NCBI RefSeq assembly: GCF_001812805.1
Contig: NZ_KV810436.1
Coordinates: 1-64,000, forward strand
DNA length: 64,000 bases
Direction of reading: 5' to 3'
Source: Corynebacterium sp. HMSC078H07
GTDB lineage: Bacteria; Actinomycetota; Actinomycetes; Mycobacteriales; Mycobacteriaceae
Part shown: positions 51,750-61,312 of the stretch, in pieces
Position numbering within the stretch: the stretch's first letter is position 1
How the letters are laid out: each line of letters begins with the position of its first letter
Notes under the pieces: generated by a model
Database searches by the model: none
What the model was told of the DNA's origin: nothing
Seen by the model: the letters and a program-made list of their open reading frames with translations, nothing else
Translations under genes and position numbers: made by a program

Positions 51750-53276
51750 ATGGCACGATTCATTGACCGAGTGGTATTGCACCTGCAGGCAGGCGACGGC
51801 GGCCATGGCTGCGCGTCTGTCCACCGCGAAAAGTTCAAGCCGCTCGGCGGTCCCGATGGCGGCAATGGCGGCCACGGAGGAGACATCCTGCTGGAGGTCT
51901 CCACTCAGATCCACACGTTGATGGATTTCCACTACCGCCCGCACATTAAGTCAGAACGCGGCGGCAACGGTGCCGGTGATTGGCGCAATGGTGCGCGCGG
52001 CAAGGACCTCATTCTCGACGTGCCGGTCGGCACTGTTGTCTACACCGAGGACGGCGAGATGCTCGCGGACTTGACGGTGCCGGGCACCCGGTTCGTGGCG
52101 GCAGAAGGTGGCTACGGCGGTCTGGGCAACGCGGCGCTGGCCTCTGCTGCCCGTAAGGCCCCAGGTTTTGCCTTGCAGGGCGAGCCCGGCCAGGCCCGTG
52201 AACTGGTGCTGGAGCTGAAGTCCATGGCAGACGTCGGCCTCGTCGGTTTCCCTTCCGCGGGCAAGTCGTCTCTGATCTCCGTCCTCTCAGCGGCTAAGCC
52301 GAAGATTGGTGATTATCCCTTCACCACCCTCCAGCCCAACTTGGGCGTGGTCGACATGGGACATGAGTCCTTCACCATGGCGGACGTCCCCGGGCTTATC
52401 CCGGGCGCAGCCGAAGGCAAGGGGCTCGGCTTGGACTTTTTGCGCCACACCGAGCGCACTGCGGTCCTTGCTCATGTGGTTGATACCGCCACGATTGAAC
52501 CAGGGCGCGACCCAGTATCCGATATTGAAGCACTCGAGAATGAGCTGGCCAAGTACCAAGAGTTACTGGACGAAGATACTGGCCTTGGTGACCTGCGCGA
52601 GCGCCCTCGCGTCATCATCCTCAACAAGGCCGATGTGCCGGAAGCAGAAGAACTCGCGGAATTCGTCAAGGACGACCTTGAGGAGAAATTCGGCTGGCCC
52701 GTCTTCATCATTTCGGCCGTAGCGCGCAAGGGCTTGGACCCACTGAAGTACAAGCTCATGGAGATGGTCAACGAGCACCGCAAGTCCCAACCGAAGGCGA
52801 AGGCGGATAAGGAACACACCATCATTCAGCCGAAATCTGTCGCTAAGAAAAAGGGCCGCTTCGCCGACTTCACCATCACCAAGGACCCCGAGGTGGAGGG
52901 CGGCTTCATCGTCGAAGGCGAGAAGATCGACCGCTGGATCCGCCAGACGGACTTCGAGAACGACGAGGCCGTGGGCTACCTCGCGGACCGCTTGGCCAAG
53001 GCCGGTGTTGAAGCCGAACTGCACAAGATGGGTGCTGTGGAAGGTTGCCCGGTGACCATCGGGGACATCGCTTTCGAGTACGAGCCGATGGCCGGCGGAC
53101 GCGCTACCGATGCTGGTCGCGGTCAGGATGGCCGCCTCATGGGCACCAACCGTGTGTCCGCCGCCGAGCGTAAGCGCGCCTCCCAAGCGCGCCGCGGTTT
53201 GGTGGATGAGTTCGATTATGGCGTGGATGAGGAAGTCACCCGCGAGTCCGCGAACCGCGATCGCTGGCAGGGCTAG
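51750..53276 (+). CDS. obg: GTPase Obg/CgtA
   Basis: A 508-aa essential ribosome-assembly and stress GTPase. Glycine-rich Obg fold (1-158; [13 protein letters not shown]), G1 [10 protein letters not shown], switch regions [10 protein letters not shown] and [13 protein letters not shown], and the C-terminal OCT domain with a basic/acidic tail. ATG at 51750 behind GGAGAG. Normally follows rpmA; here the pilus island separates them, so it must have its own promoter in the 67-bp gap. Confidence 0.97.
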   Translation: MARFIDRVVLHLQAGDGGHGCASVHREKFKPLGGPDGGNGGHGGDILLEVSTQIHTLMDFHYRPHIKSERGGNGAGDWRNGARGKDLILDVPVGTVVYTEDGEMLADLTVPGTRFVAAEGGYGGLGNAALASAARKAPGFALQGEPGQARELVLELKSMADVGLVGFPSAGKSSLISVLSAAKPKIGDYPFTTLQPNLGVVDMGHESFTMADVPGLIPGAAEGKGLGLDFLRHTERTAVLAHVVDTATIEPGRDPVSDIEALENELAKYQELLDEDTGLGDLRERPRVIILNKADVPEAEELAEFVKDDLEEKFGWPVFIISAVARKGLDPLKYKLMEMVNEHRKSQPKAKADKEHTIIQPKSVAKKKGRFADFTITKDPEVEGGFIVEGEKIDRWIRQTDFENDEAVGYLADRLAKAGVEAELHKMGAVEGCPVTIGDIAFEYEPMAGGRATDAGRGQDGRLMGTNRVSAAERKRASQARRGLVDEFDYGVDEEVTRESANRDRWQG

Positions 53277-53295
53277 CCCGGTATACTGAGCTGGT

Positions 53296-54528
53296 ATGTC
53301 ATCCGAAAACGACAACCAGCTCGACTATCCTCTCCCTCTCGAACCTTTCGAGGGGCCAACCCCGGACATGGCGTATCCGGCAACGCCCGCTCTGTCGGAA
53401 AAATCCAGCGGGTTTTCCTCACCATTGCGTGAGCAGATTTCTGAAGCCAAGCGCATCGTCATCAAAATCGGCTCGTCCTCGCTGACCCGTGATGACTTTG
53501 TCACGTCCACGGAGAAGATCGACAAGATCGTTGACGCCGTCTGCGCGCGTATGCATGTCTCTGACATCATCATCGTGTCTTCGGGTGCTGTTGCTGCGGG
53601 TATGGGCCCGCTCGGCCTGACCACGCGCCCCACTGATCTGGCCACCAAGCAGGCCGCCGCGGCAGTGGGACAGGTCCACCTTGCCTATGAGTGGGGAGTG
53701 TCCTTTGCTCGCTATAACCGCACCATTGGGCAGGTGCTGCTGACTGCGTCGGACGTCGGCAAGCGCGATCGCGCCCGTAACGCTCAGCGCACCATTGACC
53801 GCCTGCGCCAGATGCGCACGGTGCCCATCGTGAATGAGAATGACACCGTGGCGACCTCCGAGATGCACTTCGGCGATAACGACCGCCTCTCCGCGCTCGT
53901 GGCCAATCTTGTTGGCGCGGACGCGCTCTTCCTTTTCTCCGACGTGGACGGTCTCTACGATAAGAACCCGGCGGAGCCGGACGCCAAGTTTGTGGAAGAG
54001 GTGCGCACCGGTAAGGACTTGAAGGCGGTTGTTGCTGGTGATGGCGGCAAGGTCGGCACCGGCGGCATGGCTACGAAGGTTTCCGCGGCCCGTCTGGCCA
54101 CGCGCGGCGGCATCCCGGTGCTGTTGACCTCGACGGACAATATTGGGCAGGCGCTTGACGACGCCTCAGTAGGCACCGTCTTCCATACCCGTGAGGAACG
54201 CCGCCTGTCCGCATGGAAGTTCTGGGCGCTCTACTGCGCCGATGCCGGCGGCTCCCTGCGCCTCGACGAGGGCGCGATGGAGGCCGTGGTGCGCGGAGGA
54301 AACTCCCTCTTGGCGGTGGGTCTTACGGATGTCACGGGCGAGTTCAACGCCGGTGAGATCGTGGATATTATGGGCCCAAAGGGCCAGGTCATCGGCCGCG
54401 GTGAGGTGGGATATGACTCGGTTACGCTGCGCAGCCTCATGGGCAAGCACACCGATGAGCTCCCGGAGGATATGCGCCGCCCGGTTATCCACGCGGACTA
54501 CCTGTCCAACTTTGCCTCCCGAATCTAA
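53296..54528 (+). CDS. proB: Glutamate 5-kinase with C-terminal PUA domain
   Basis: A 410-aa first enzyme of proline synthesis. Amino-acid kinase core [36 protein letters not shown], and [12 protein letters not shown], then a PUA domain (about 320-400). A non-conserved N-terminal extension of about 50 residues precedes the core. The first ATG (53296) lies 8 nt after TATACT (53282-53287), supporting a leaderless mRNA starting there. The dehydrogenase gene overlaps its stop by one base. Confidence 0.95.
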   Translation: MSSENDNQLDYPLPLEPFEGPTPDMAYPATPALSEKSSGFSSPLREQISEAKRIVIKIGSSSLTRDDFVTSTEKIDKIVDAVCARMHVSDIIIVSSGAVAAGMGPLGLTTRPTDLATKQAAAAVGQVHLAYEWGVSFARYNRTIGQVLLTASDVGKRDRARNAQRTIDRLRQMRTVPIVNENDTVATSEMHFGDNDRLSALVANLVGADALFLFSDVDGLYDKNPAEPDAKFVEEVRTGKDLKAVVAGDGGKVGTGGMATKVSAARLATRGGIPVLLTSTDNIGQALDDASVGTVFHTREERRLSAWKFWALYCADAGGSLRLDEGAMEAVVRGGNSLLAVGLTDVTGEFNAGEIVDIMGPKGQVIGRGEVGYDSVTLRSLMGKHTDELPEDMRRPVIHADYLSNFASRI

Positions 54529-55456
54529 TGCGCTACTTTATCGGCCCCGACGTGTGGGCACCCACGGTGCGGGATATCGACGCCGCAGGGCACGAACGAG
54601 TAGAAAGCCTTGCTGAAGCTGAGGTCTTCGTCAACACCTCCTCGGACCCGGCGGCGGTGCCGGACCTGCCGGAGAATATCCAGTGGGTGCAGTACTGCTT
54701 TACAGGGGTCAACCACCTCATTGAGGCCGGAATCATCCGTTCTGATGGGGTGCCGTGGTGCAACTCAGCCGGGGCTTTTGCCAAACCGGTGGCGGAATCC
54801 GCGCTGGGACTTCTGCTGTCGCAAGCACACAACCATAAGGCCTTTGCGTTGGCCAGGTCGTGGTCGGTGGCCAGGGAACTAGATGAATCCCAGGCCTGGC
54901 TTTATGACCAGCAGGGCCTCAACACGTGATGATTGTGGGCGCTGGAGGAATCGGTCGGCAGCTCATTGCGTACCTCAAACCCTTCGGCGTACATATCACT
55001 GCGGTGAATCGTTCCGGGCGCGCAGTGGAAGGCGCGGATGTCACCATCCCCATCGAGCAGGTGGACGAGGTCTGGGGCGAGGCGGACTTTGTGATCAATA
55101 TTCTGCCCGCCACGGCCGCGACGGAGCACTTCTTTGATGCTGAGATTTTCCGCGCCATGAAGGATTCTGCGGTGTTCGTCAACGTCGGCCGCGGCAGCAC
55201 CGTGGTCACTGATGATCTGGTGGAGGCCCTTCGCGAGGGTTCCATCGCCGGCGCGGGCCTGGAAGTCGTGGACCCGGAGCCGCTGCCGGAGGGCCACCCA
55301 CTCTATGACTTGCCAAATGCCACGATGACGCCGCATATGGGCGCATCTTTTCAAGTGGCCGAGCACCACATGGGTGCTATCTTCAACGCCAACGCCGCCG
55401 CGTGGGAGCGCGGTGAACCAATGCCTACGCGCGTCGACCCGGACGCTGGATACTAG
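54528..55456 (+). pseudogene. D-isomer-specific 2-hydroxyacid dehydrogenase, frameshifted (copy 1)
   Basis: Two overlapping frames together make one dehydrogenase. The first (54528-54929, 133 aa) holds the catalytic-domain N-terminus and ends ...AWLYDQQGLNT at a TGA; the second (from 54926, 176 aa) continues with the Rossmann motif VGAGGIGRQL, the Arg/Glu/His catalytic region and the C-terminus. Adding one G in AACACGTGATG restores the full length of about 309 residues matching the intact neighbour at 55469. Either a real inactivating deletion, a sequencing error, or a rare frameshift; the overlapping stop/start could allow reinitiation. Confidence 0.8.
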
Positions 55457-55468
55457 TGGAGGACATGC

Positions 55469-56374
55469 ATGAAGTACGCCATTGAACCGAAGCCGTGGGA
55501 GGAAACCATCGCGGCGCTCGATGCCGCAGGCTTTGAGCGCGCCCCACTAGATGAGGCCTCCTTCCTCATCTATACCGGTGACGGCACCGATTTCCCTGAC
55601 CCTCTTCCGGACAACATTGGCTTCGTGCAGATTCCCTCGGCAGGCGTGGACCACGTCCTCGAGGCGATGAAGGACAGCAGCGTGCCGTGGTCAAATGCGG
55701 CTGGTGTCTACGACAACACGGTGGCGGAATCCACCATCGCGCTGCTGTTGGCGCAGCTGCATGCTCATCGCCGCGTCAACGGGACGTTTGATTCCTATGC
55801 CGAGATGGAGGCGCACACCTCCTATCTCTACGACGACAAGACGGTGGCCATCATTGGTGCCGGTGGCATTGGCAAGCGGCTGATTAGCATGTTGTCCGGA
55901 TTCGGACCGCGCATCATCGCGGTGAATCGCTCCGGTAACCCGGTCGAAGGGGCAGATGAGACCTACCCCGTTTCCCAGGTGGAAAAGGTCTGGCCGAAGG
56001 CGGACTACTTCGTCCTGATCGCCCCACTGACCCCGGAGACCCGCCACATGGTGGATGCGGAAGCGTTCGCACAGATGCCGGAGCATGCGGTGGTGGTCAA
56101 CGTGGGCCGCGGGCCGCTCATTAAGACCGAGGACCTCGTCGCGGCACTTGAGGCAGGGGAGATTGCCGGTGCGGCGCTCGACGTCACCGACCCTGAACCG
56201 TTGCCGGAGGATCACCCGCTGTGGCAGGACAAGCGCGTGGTCATCACCCCTCACATTGCTAATACGCAGCGCTCCGTGCGGGAGAAGATTGGTGCGCACA
56301 CTGTTAAGGTGGCCAAGGCTTTCGCTGCGGGGGAGCCGCTGCCTACTTTGGTTGACCCGAAGGCAGGTTATTAA
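55469..56374 (+). CDS. D-isomer-specific 2-hydroxyacid dehydrogenase (copy 2)
   Basis: A 301-aa NAD(P)-dependent dehydrogenase of the phosphoglycerate dehydrogenase-like family. Rossmann motif IIGAGGIGKRL, NVGRGPLIKTEDL (Arg), the DPEPLPEDHPLW segment with Glu, and the catalytic His in ITPHIANT. Closely related to the frameshifted copy just upstream, so a tandem duplication. The locus lies between proB and proA, as a single gene does in C. glutamicum (as I recall). Substrate unknown. Confidence 0.92.
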   Translation: MKYAIEPKPWEETIAALDAAGFERAPLDEASFLIYTGDGTDFPDPLPDNIGFVQIPSAGVDHVLEAMKDSSVPWSNAAGVYDNTVAESTIALLLAQLHAHRRVNGTFDSYAEMEAHTSYLYDDKTVAIIGAGGIGKRLISMLSGFGPRIIAVNRSGNPVEGADETYPVSQVEKVWPKADYFVLIAPLTPETRHMVDAEAFAQMPEHAVVVNVGRGPLIKTEDLVAALEAGEIAGAALDVTDPEPLPEDHPLWQDKRVVITPHIANTQRSVREKIGAHTVKVAKAFAAGEPLPTLVDPKAGY

Positions 56375-56463
56375 TGGAGAACCCAGACATCCGCGTTGGT
56401 GATGCGGAGCTTTCCACACCAAGCGCCACCGCACCCGCTAGCCGCCGCGAAATCGGGTATTAA
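56374..56463 (+). pseudogene. 29-codon stub resembling the start of a DUF1707 protein
   Basis: ATG at 56374 overlaps the dehydrogenase stop (TAATG). The peptide begins MENPDIRVGDAEL, close to the opening of DUF1707 proteins (DxRVGDAER), but departs from the family and stops after 29 residues. Probably a truncated remnant left by an internal deletion; it could be a short translated peptide. Confidence 0.45.
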
Positions 56464-56511
56464 ACCCCTCTTGCGCTGCACATAGTAAAGAATCATTGTA
56501 TATTCCGTTTT

Positions 56512-56670
56512 ATGAATAAAAGAAACGGCAATATCTTCCTCATCGCCAGCATCCTCGCGGTCCTCGTATTCCTCCTACTTCACTTCCTCGTGCACTGGGA
56601 TCTGGCGTGGCTCGTCTTCCCCGTCTTCGCGCTGGTAGCATGCTTGGTCTATTTCACAAGAAAACCCTGA
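56512..56670 (+). CDS. 52-aa two-helix membrane protein
   Basis: ATG at 56512 opens a 52-residue protein (begins MNKRNGNIFLIASIL, ends YFTRKP) with two hydrophobic helices (about 8-27 and 31-47), a basic N-terminus and a basic C-terminus. A TATATT-like sequence lies about 10 bp upstream. It resembles the 2TM tail found in some DUF1707 proteins, so it may be either an independent small protein or the remaining end of the broken gene at 56374. Confidence 0.55.
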   Translation: MNKRNGNIFLIASILAVLVFLLLHFLVHWDLAWLVFPVFALVACLVYFTRKP

Positions 56671-56703
56671 CGGACCCGTGCTTCTTCCGTACGCTGGTAA
56701 GGC

Positions 56704-57972
56704 ATGAGCAACACCGAACGTGAAGAAGTTCTGTCCAAAGCACGCGCCGCCAAGGCGGTAGCGCCGCAGTTCGCGCAGCTGCCCACTCCGCGCAAGAATG
56801 AGATCCTCAACCGTGCCGCGGAGAACCTCAGCGCGCACACCGAAGACATCCTTGCTGCCAACCAGCGCGATATTGAGGCTGGTCGTGCCAACGGCATGTC
56901 CGAATCCCTCATTGACCGTCTTTCGCTTGACGCTGCCCGTATCGAGGGCATTGCCGGCGGCTTGCGCCAAGTAGCCTCCCTCCAGGACCCGGTAGGGGAG
57001 ATCCTGCAGGGTCGTACCATGGATAATGGCATCCAGATGAAGCAGGTCCGCGTACCGCTTGGCGTGATGGGCATGGTCTATGAGGCCCGCCCGAACGTCA
57101 CCGTGGATGCCTTTGGCCTCGCGCTCAAGTCCGGCAACGTGCCGCTGCTGCGTGGCTCGAAGTCCGCGAAGAATTCCAACGCCAAGCTTGTCGAACTTCT
57201 CCAGGACACCCTGGCCGAGTTCGATCTTCCGCGCGAGGGCGTGCAGCTTTTGCCCTGTGAGACCCACGATTCCGTGCAGGATCTCATCACCGCTCGTGGC
57301 CTAGTGGACCTGGTCATCCCGCGTGGCGGCGGGCGTCTCATCAACGCCGTGGTGGAAAACGCCACCGTCCCTGCCATTGAGACGGGTACCGGTAATTGTC
57401 ACTTTTACGTCGACGCTTCGGCTGACCTGGACAAGGCCATCGACATGGTGGTCAACGGCAAGACTCGCCGTCCCTCTGTGTGTAACTCGACGGAGTGCGT
57501 GCTGATCGATGCCGCGCTTTCCGACGCCTCGAAGCTCCGCATCATCACCTCCCTCCAGGAAGCAGGGGTTACCATCCACGGCGATGTCAAGGAACTTGAG
57601 GCCTTCGGTGTGAAGGACGCCGTGGAGGCCACCGAGGAAGAATGGCGCGAGGAATTCCTTTCCATGGATATCTGCGCCAAGGTGGTCGACGGTGTTGATG
57701 GTGCCATCGCGCACATTTCTGAGTACACCACCGGCCACACCGAGGCCATTGCCGCCCAAGACGCTGATGTTCTCTTGACCTTTGCCAACGAGGTCGATGC
57801 CGCAGCAGTCATGCTCAACGCCTCCACTGCGTTTACCGATGGCGAAGTCTACGGCATGGGCGCCGAAATCGGCATCTCTACCCAAAAGTTGCATGCGCGC
57901 GGCCCCATGGCGCTGCCGGAGCTGACCTCCACCAAGTGGGTGCTGCAGGGTACCGGCCAGACCCGACCCTAG
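56704..57972 (+). CDS. proA: Gamma-glutamyl phosphate reductase
   Basis: A 422-aa NADPH-dependent enzyme, second step of proline synthesis, forming glutamate-5-semialdehyde. Aldehyde dehydrogenase fold with [46 protein letters not shown] and the catalytic cysteine in [14 protein letters not shown] at 56704. Downstream the cassette with direct repeats begins within a few bases of its stop. Confidence 0.96.
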   Translation: MSNTEREEVLSKARAAKAVAPQFAQLPTPRKNEILNRAAENLSAHTEDILAANQRDIEAGRANGMSESLIDRLSLDAARIEGIAGGLRQVASLQDPVGEILQGRTMDNGIQMKQVRVPLGVMGMVYEARPNVTVDAFGLALKSGNVPLLRGSKSAKNSNAKLVELLQDTLAEFDLPREGVQLLPCETHDSVQDLITARGLVDLVIPRGGGRLINAVVENATVPAIETGTGNCHFYVDASADLDKAIDMVVNGKTRRPSVCNSTECVLIDAALSDASKLRIITSLQEAGVTIHGDVKELEAFGVKDAVEATEEEWREEFLSMDICAKVVDGVDGAIAHISEYTTGHTEAIAAQDADVLLTFANEVDAAAVMLNASTAFTDGEVYGMGAEIGISTQKLHARGPMALPELTSTKWVLQGTGQTRP

Positions 57973-57976
57973 GGAC

Positions 57977-58064
57977 AGCTAGAAAAGCTACTCGAAAGCT
58001 ACTCGAAAGGAATTTTTCGAGCCTGACCTGCACAAAACAATCTACTCGAAAACTTTTCGAGTAG
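57977..58064 (+). repeat. 88-bp direct repeat, left copy, with operator-like half-sites
   Basis: 85 of 88 bases match the right copy at 59477-59564 (differences at 57981, 58022 and 58032). Contains tandem CTACTCGAAAG (57988-57998 and 57999-58009), an inverted TTTTTCGAG (58013-58021), and a palindrome CTACTCGAAAA-C-TTTTCGAGTAG (58042-58064). The palindrome overlaps the likely -10 (TAGGAT, 58062-58067) of the following gene. Confidence 0.92.
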
Positions 58065-58075
58065 GATGTCGCTCT

Positions 58076-59467
58076 GTGAGTGTACAGCGAAACTTTTACA
58101 AAGAGCCGCAGTTGCTTTTAAGTGTGCCCGAAGATCAGTGGTTTGACCGTAAATCGTTCCGAATCAAACCCAAGGATTTGGCCAAGACAATTGTTGGAAT
58201 GGCAAATGCCGAGGGTGGTGTTGTTGCGGTGGGGATCACGGATCGTGAATTTGATGGGCTCCCCACAGCTGGGCAGGGGAACGATTTGCGGCAAACAGCG
58301 TTGGATTTTACGGATCCGACTGTTAAAGTTCGCATCGAAACGCTCGAAATCAACGAGGGCGTTGAGGTGTTTCTCTTCCATATTCTGCCCAGTGAGCGCG
58401 TTCACTATTTAAAGTCGGGAGAGTGCTACCTGCGGGTGGGGGACGAGTCTAGGCGCCTCAAGGCCGATGACATCCTCGAGCTTCGATATACCAAGGGCGA
58501 GCAACAGTACGATGCTACGGTGCCGGCGCATGCTAGGGCAGAAGATCTCGATATGTCTTTAGTCGAAGATTATGCTTACACTATTGGTTCGGCCTCCGGT
58601 GTAGATTCACTTCGGGCGCGAAATCTGGTTGACCGCCAGGGGCGGCCGCGGGCCGCCGCGATCTTACTGTTTGGAAAGAATCCGCAAGAGTTTTTCCCGA
58701 ATGCTCACATCCGAGTACTTCGCTTTGCAGAAGATGAGCGCCTGCCAGGCCAGCAACAACAGTTGGCGGAAGATCATCGCTTTGACGGTCCTGTGCCGGA
58801 GCAGATTCGTGCAGCGCAAGAGGTAATCGGTGGGATGCTGCCGACAGTTCGTAGACTCTCTGGGGCAGGGTTATTTGAGGAGGAAAACCTCATTCCGCAT
58901 GATGTATGGCTAGAAGGGCTAGTTAACGCAGTTGTGCACCGCTCATACAGCATGTCGGGTGACCATATTCGATTCGAGGTGTACCCCGGCCGGATTGAGA
59001 TTTCTAGCCCCGGACGCTTCCCAGGTCTTGTTGATCCTGCTAAGCCTGAATCGATTGCACGTTTCGCGCGCAACCCTCTCATCGCACGCGTTACTGCTGA
59101 GCTACGCATCGGCCAAGAGCTGGGAGAAGGGATCCGCCGTATGTTCGCTGGTATGCGTCGCGTCGGTTTTGCCGATCCCTCTTATGTGCAGACCAGCGGC
59201 AGCGTTGTTCTGACATTGAAGGCGATTCAACGATTGAACGAGCACGTTCTGAAGGATTTGCCCCGACATGCTGAAGGAGCGTTGGCGGCGTTGGAGACGA
59301 GCGCACGTCCAATGTCTACGGGGGAGGTGGCGGAAGCTCTAGGTGTGTCAATTCCATCTGTGCGTCGTGCATTGCAAGCCATGCGTGACAAGGGGCTCGT
59401 GAAATGGAGGGGAAATGGCCCGCGTGATCCGCGGGCAGTGTGGTTTGTTGAGGGGCCTTTTGGATGA
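58076..59467 (+). CDS. AlbA_2 (Schlafen-like) / ATPase / winged-helix protein, repeat-flanked
   Basis: A 463-aa protein of the COG2865 type. AlbA_2 domain at the N-terminus (WFDRKSFRIKPKDLAKTIVG, ANAEGGVVAVGI), an ATPase-like C-terminal domain (EGLVNAVVHRSYS, GRIEISSPGRFPG, ELGEGIRRMFAGM), and a final winged helix (STGEVAEALGVSIPSVRRAL). GTG at 58076 without Shine-Dalgarno; TAGGAT ends 8 nt upstream, so the mRNA is probably leaderless. The operator-like palindrome on that promoter suggests autorepression. Such proteins occur as regulators and in mobile or defence contexts; the actual role here is unknown. Confidence 0.88.
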   Translation: MSVQRNFYKEPQLLLSVPEDQWFDRKSFRIKPKDLAKTIVGMANAEGGVVAVGITDREFDGLPTAGQGNDLRQTALDFTDPTVKVRIETLEINEGVEVFLFHILPSERVHYLKSGECYLRVGDESRRLKADDILELRYTKGEQQYDATVPAHARAEDLDMSLVEDYAYTIGSASGVDSLRARNLVDRQGRPRAAAILLFGKNPQEFFPNAHIRVLRFAEDERLPGQQQQLAEDHRFDGPVPEQIRAAQEVIGGMLPTVRRLSGAGLFEEENLIPHDVWLEGLVNAVVHRSYSMSGDHIRFEVYPGRIEISSPGRFPGLVDPAKPESIARFARNPLIARVTAELRIGQELGEGIRRMFAGMRRVGFADPSYVQTSGSVVLTLKAIQRLNEHVLKDLPRHAEGALAALETSARPMSTGEVAEALGVSIPSVRRALQAMRDKGLVKWRGNGPRDPRAVWFVEGPFG

Positions 59468-59476
59468 GCTGAATAG

Positions 59477-59564
59477 AGCTCGAAAAGCTACTCGAAAGCT
59501 ACTCGAAAGGAATTTTTCGAGTCTGACCTGCGCAAAACAATCTACTCGAAAACTTTTCGAGTAG
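59477..59564 (+). repeat. 88-bp direct repeat, right copy
   Basis: Second copy, offset exactly 1500 bp from the first, beginning 10 bp after the AlbA_2 gene stop. It carries the same tandem half-sites and the palindrome (59542-59564), and lies 100 bp upstream of the cutinase gene. A TAGATT at 59562-59567 occupies the place of the -10 in the left copy. Confidence 0.92.
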
Positions 59565-59663
59565 ATTGTGTGCCTTGCGTGGGGGGTTCGTGCTGCACGG
59601 CGGTGAAGTCCTGAGTAATCTATAGCGCGGTAATAACAAAGAACTGATTGGTGCCTTCTTCCT

Positions 59664-60569
59664 ATGCTGTCCCGCATTGCTTCCTCCGTGGCCGCCGCCG
59701 TCATGGCAGTGTCTGCCCTTGTCATTCCCCAGACCGCAACCGCGCCCGCCGCCCACGCCGATGAGCACTGCCCCGCAGTGGTCTTCGTGGCCGCTCGTGG
59801 CTCCGGCCAAAACAGCCAGATCTACCCGACGCAGTATTCCAACCAGGGAGGCCGCGCCTCCAATGGATGGGAAGGCGAATCTATCCGCGCCATGCTGCGC
59901 AACGCCGAATCCCATTACCAGGCCACCCACGGTGGTAACTCTCTGATGAAGGACGTCTACGTCCTCGGCCTGGAACCCAAGTACTACCCGGCAACCTTCC
60001 CGGAGTACACCGTGCCTAACGTCGGCCTGCCCTCCACCGCAGCGCAGGCACTGGGCGTGGTCCTGCAGTACGCCAAGCCGGTGATGAACACCGCCGTATC
60101 TGCCTTGGACCAGTTCTCGCACTCCGTGGAGACCGGCAAGCGCGGAGTCATGAGCGCCATCAACGACTACGAGGGCGCTACCGGCTGCCACCCGCAGTAC
60201 ATCTTGTCCGGCTACTCCCAGGGTGCGATGGTCATCGCTAGCCACGAAAAGGAACTGGCCAACCGCGGCCAGCTCGCCGGCGTGGTTACCTTCGGCAACC
60301 CGCTGACCCGCAAGAACGATCCCTCCGTGGTGGGTAATACCCAGGGCGCCGGCGGTCCGATGGGCTTCATGCCCTACCCGCGCGCTACTGGCAACCGCGT
60401 TGATTACTGCCTGCCGCTCGACGCCGTGTGTGACCTCTCCGTAGGAACCCTGTACGCCGCTGAGCCCACCGGTGGTTCTCACGGCCAGTACTTCTTCACT
60501 CACCACGAGTGGGACTACCAGGTCTACGATTCCATCGGACGCTTCGTTGATGGGGTGCGCTTCCGCTAG
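59664..60569 (+). CDS. Secreted cutinase-family esterase
   Basis: A 301-aa exported alpha/beta hydrolase. Signal peptide to about residue 32 ([13 protein letters not shown], then APAAHA-D). Cutinase motifs: [14 protein letters not shown] near the N-terminus, nucleophile S185 in [10 protein letters not shown]253 in LPLDAVCD, H273 in GSHGQYF, with paired cysteines around the Asp. Actinobacterial family members hydrolyse esters or mycolyl lipids. ATG at 59664; the promoter region contains the right-hand repeat, so control by the AlbA_2 protein is possible. Confidence 0.9.
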   Translation: MLSRIASSVAAAVMAVSALVIPQTATAPAAHADEHCPAVVFVAARGSGQNSQIYPTQYSNQGGRASNGWEGESIRAMLRNAESHYQATHGGNSLMKDVYVLGLEPKYYPATFPEYTVPNVGLPSTAAQALGVVLQYAKPVMNTAVSALDQFSHSVETGKRGVMSAINDYEGATGCHPQYILSGYSQGAMVIASHEKELANRGQLAGVVTFGNPLTRKNDPSVVGNTQGAGGPMGFMPYPRATGNRVDYCLPLDAVCDLSVGTLYAAEPTGGSHGQYFFTHHEWDYQVYDSIGRFVDGVRFR

Positions 60570-60589
60570 GCGGTCTATACTTGCCACCC

Positions 60590-61207
60590 ATGACTAGTCC
60601 GCAACGCATCGGAATCATGGGTGGCACTTTTGATCCCATCCACAATGGCCACCTCGTCGCCGCTAGCGAGGTAGCCCACCGCTTCCGCCTCGACACTGTG
60701 GTGTTCGTGCCCACCGGCCAGCCCTGGCAGAAGGCGGACAAGAAGGTCACCGCCGCTGAGCACCGCTACCTCATGACCATGGTGGCCACGGCATCCAACC
60801 CGCGTTTCACGGTCTCCCGAGTAGACATCGACCGCGAAGGCCCGACCTACACCATTGATACGTTGCGTGACCTGCGCGCTATTTTCCCGGATGCGGAGCT
60901 TTTCTTCATTACTGGTGCCGACTCGGTGGCTTCCATTATGAGCTGGCGGAACTGGGAAGAGATGCTGGAGATGGCGCACTTTGTGGGCGTGACCCGCCCG
61001 GGCTACGAGCTCAGCAAAGACATGTTGCCGCTCGAATCCCAAGATGATATCGAGCTCATTGAAATCCCCGCTATGGCGATTTCCTCCACCGATTGCCGCG
61101 CCCGCGCCCAGCAGGGCCAGCCGGTGTGGTACTTGGTGCCGGATGGGGTGGTGCAGTACATCGCCAAGAATCACCTCTATAGCCCGCATCCCGAGAAGCC
61201 CCTTTAA
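60590..61207 (+). CDS. nadD: Nicotinate-nucleotide adenylyltransferase
   Basis: A 205-aa NaMN adenylyltransferase of NAD synthesis. [15 protein letters not shown] (HxGH), [21 protein letters not shown] and the C-terminal ISSTDCRAR motif. The ATG at 60590 is 8 nt after TATACT (60576-60581), a leaderless arrangement. Followed by rsfS and gpgP, the order also seen in mycobacteria. Confidence 0.96.
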   Translation: MTSPQRIGIMGGTFDPIHNGHLVAASEVAHRFRLDTVVFVPTGQPWQKADKKVTAAEHRYLMTMVATASNPRFTVSRVDIDREGPTYTIDTLRDLRAIFPDAELFFITGADSVASIMSWRNWEEMLEMAHFVGVTRPGYELSKDMLPLESQDDIELIEIPAMAISSTDCRARAQQGQPVWYLVPDGVVQYIAKNHLYSPHPEKPL

Positions 61208-61213
61208 GAATCT

Positions 61214-61236
61214 CCGTGGCGTGGGGAGGGCCACGG
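61214..61236 (+). terminator. Hairpin after nadD
   Basis: CCGTGGC / GCCACGG, 7 bp with a 9-nt loop, just after the nadD stop; no U-tract, so it may only attenuate transcription. Confidence 0.4.
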
Positions 61237-61312
61237 CGATTGACTAGGAAAATAGGTTCTCGGCGTGTAAGACTAGAGGTCTTAGTACTGTACGCGTTGT
61301 GTAGGGATAGTC

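Noticed and set aside
57977-59564. CRISPR array or IS element explanation for the 88-bp repeats
   Set aside because: Only two repeat copies with 1412 bp between, no spacers, no cas genes, no transposase and no terminal inverted repeats.
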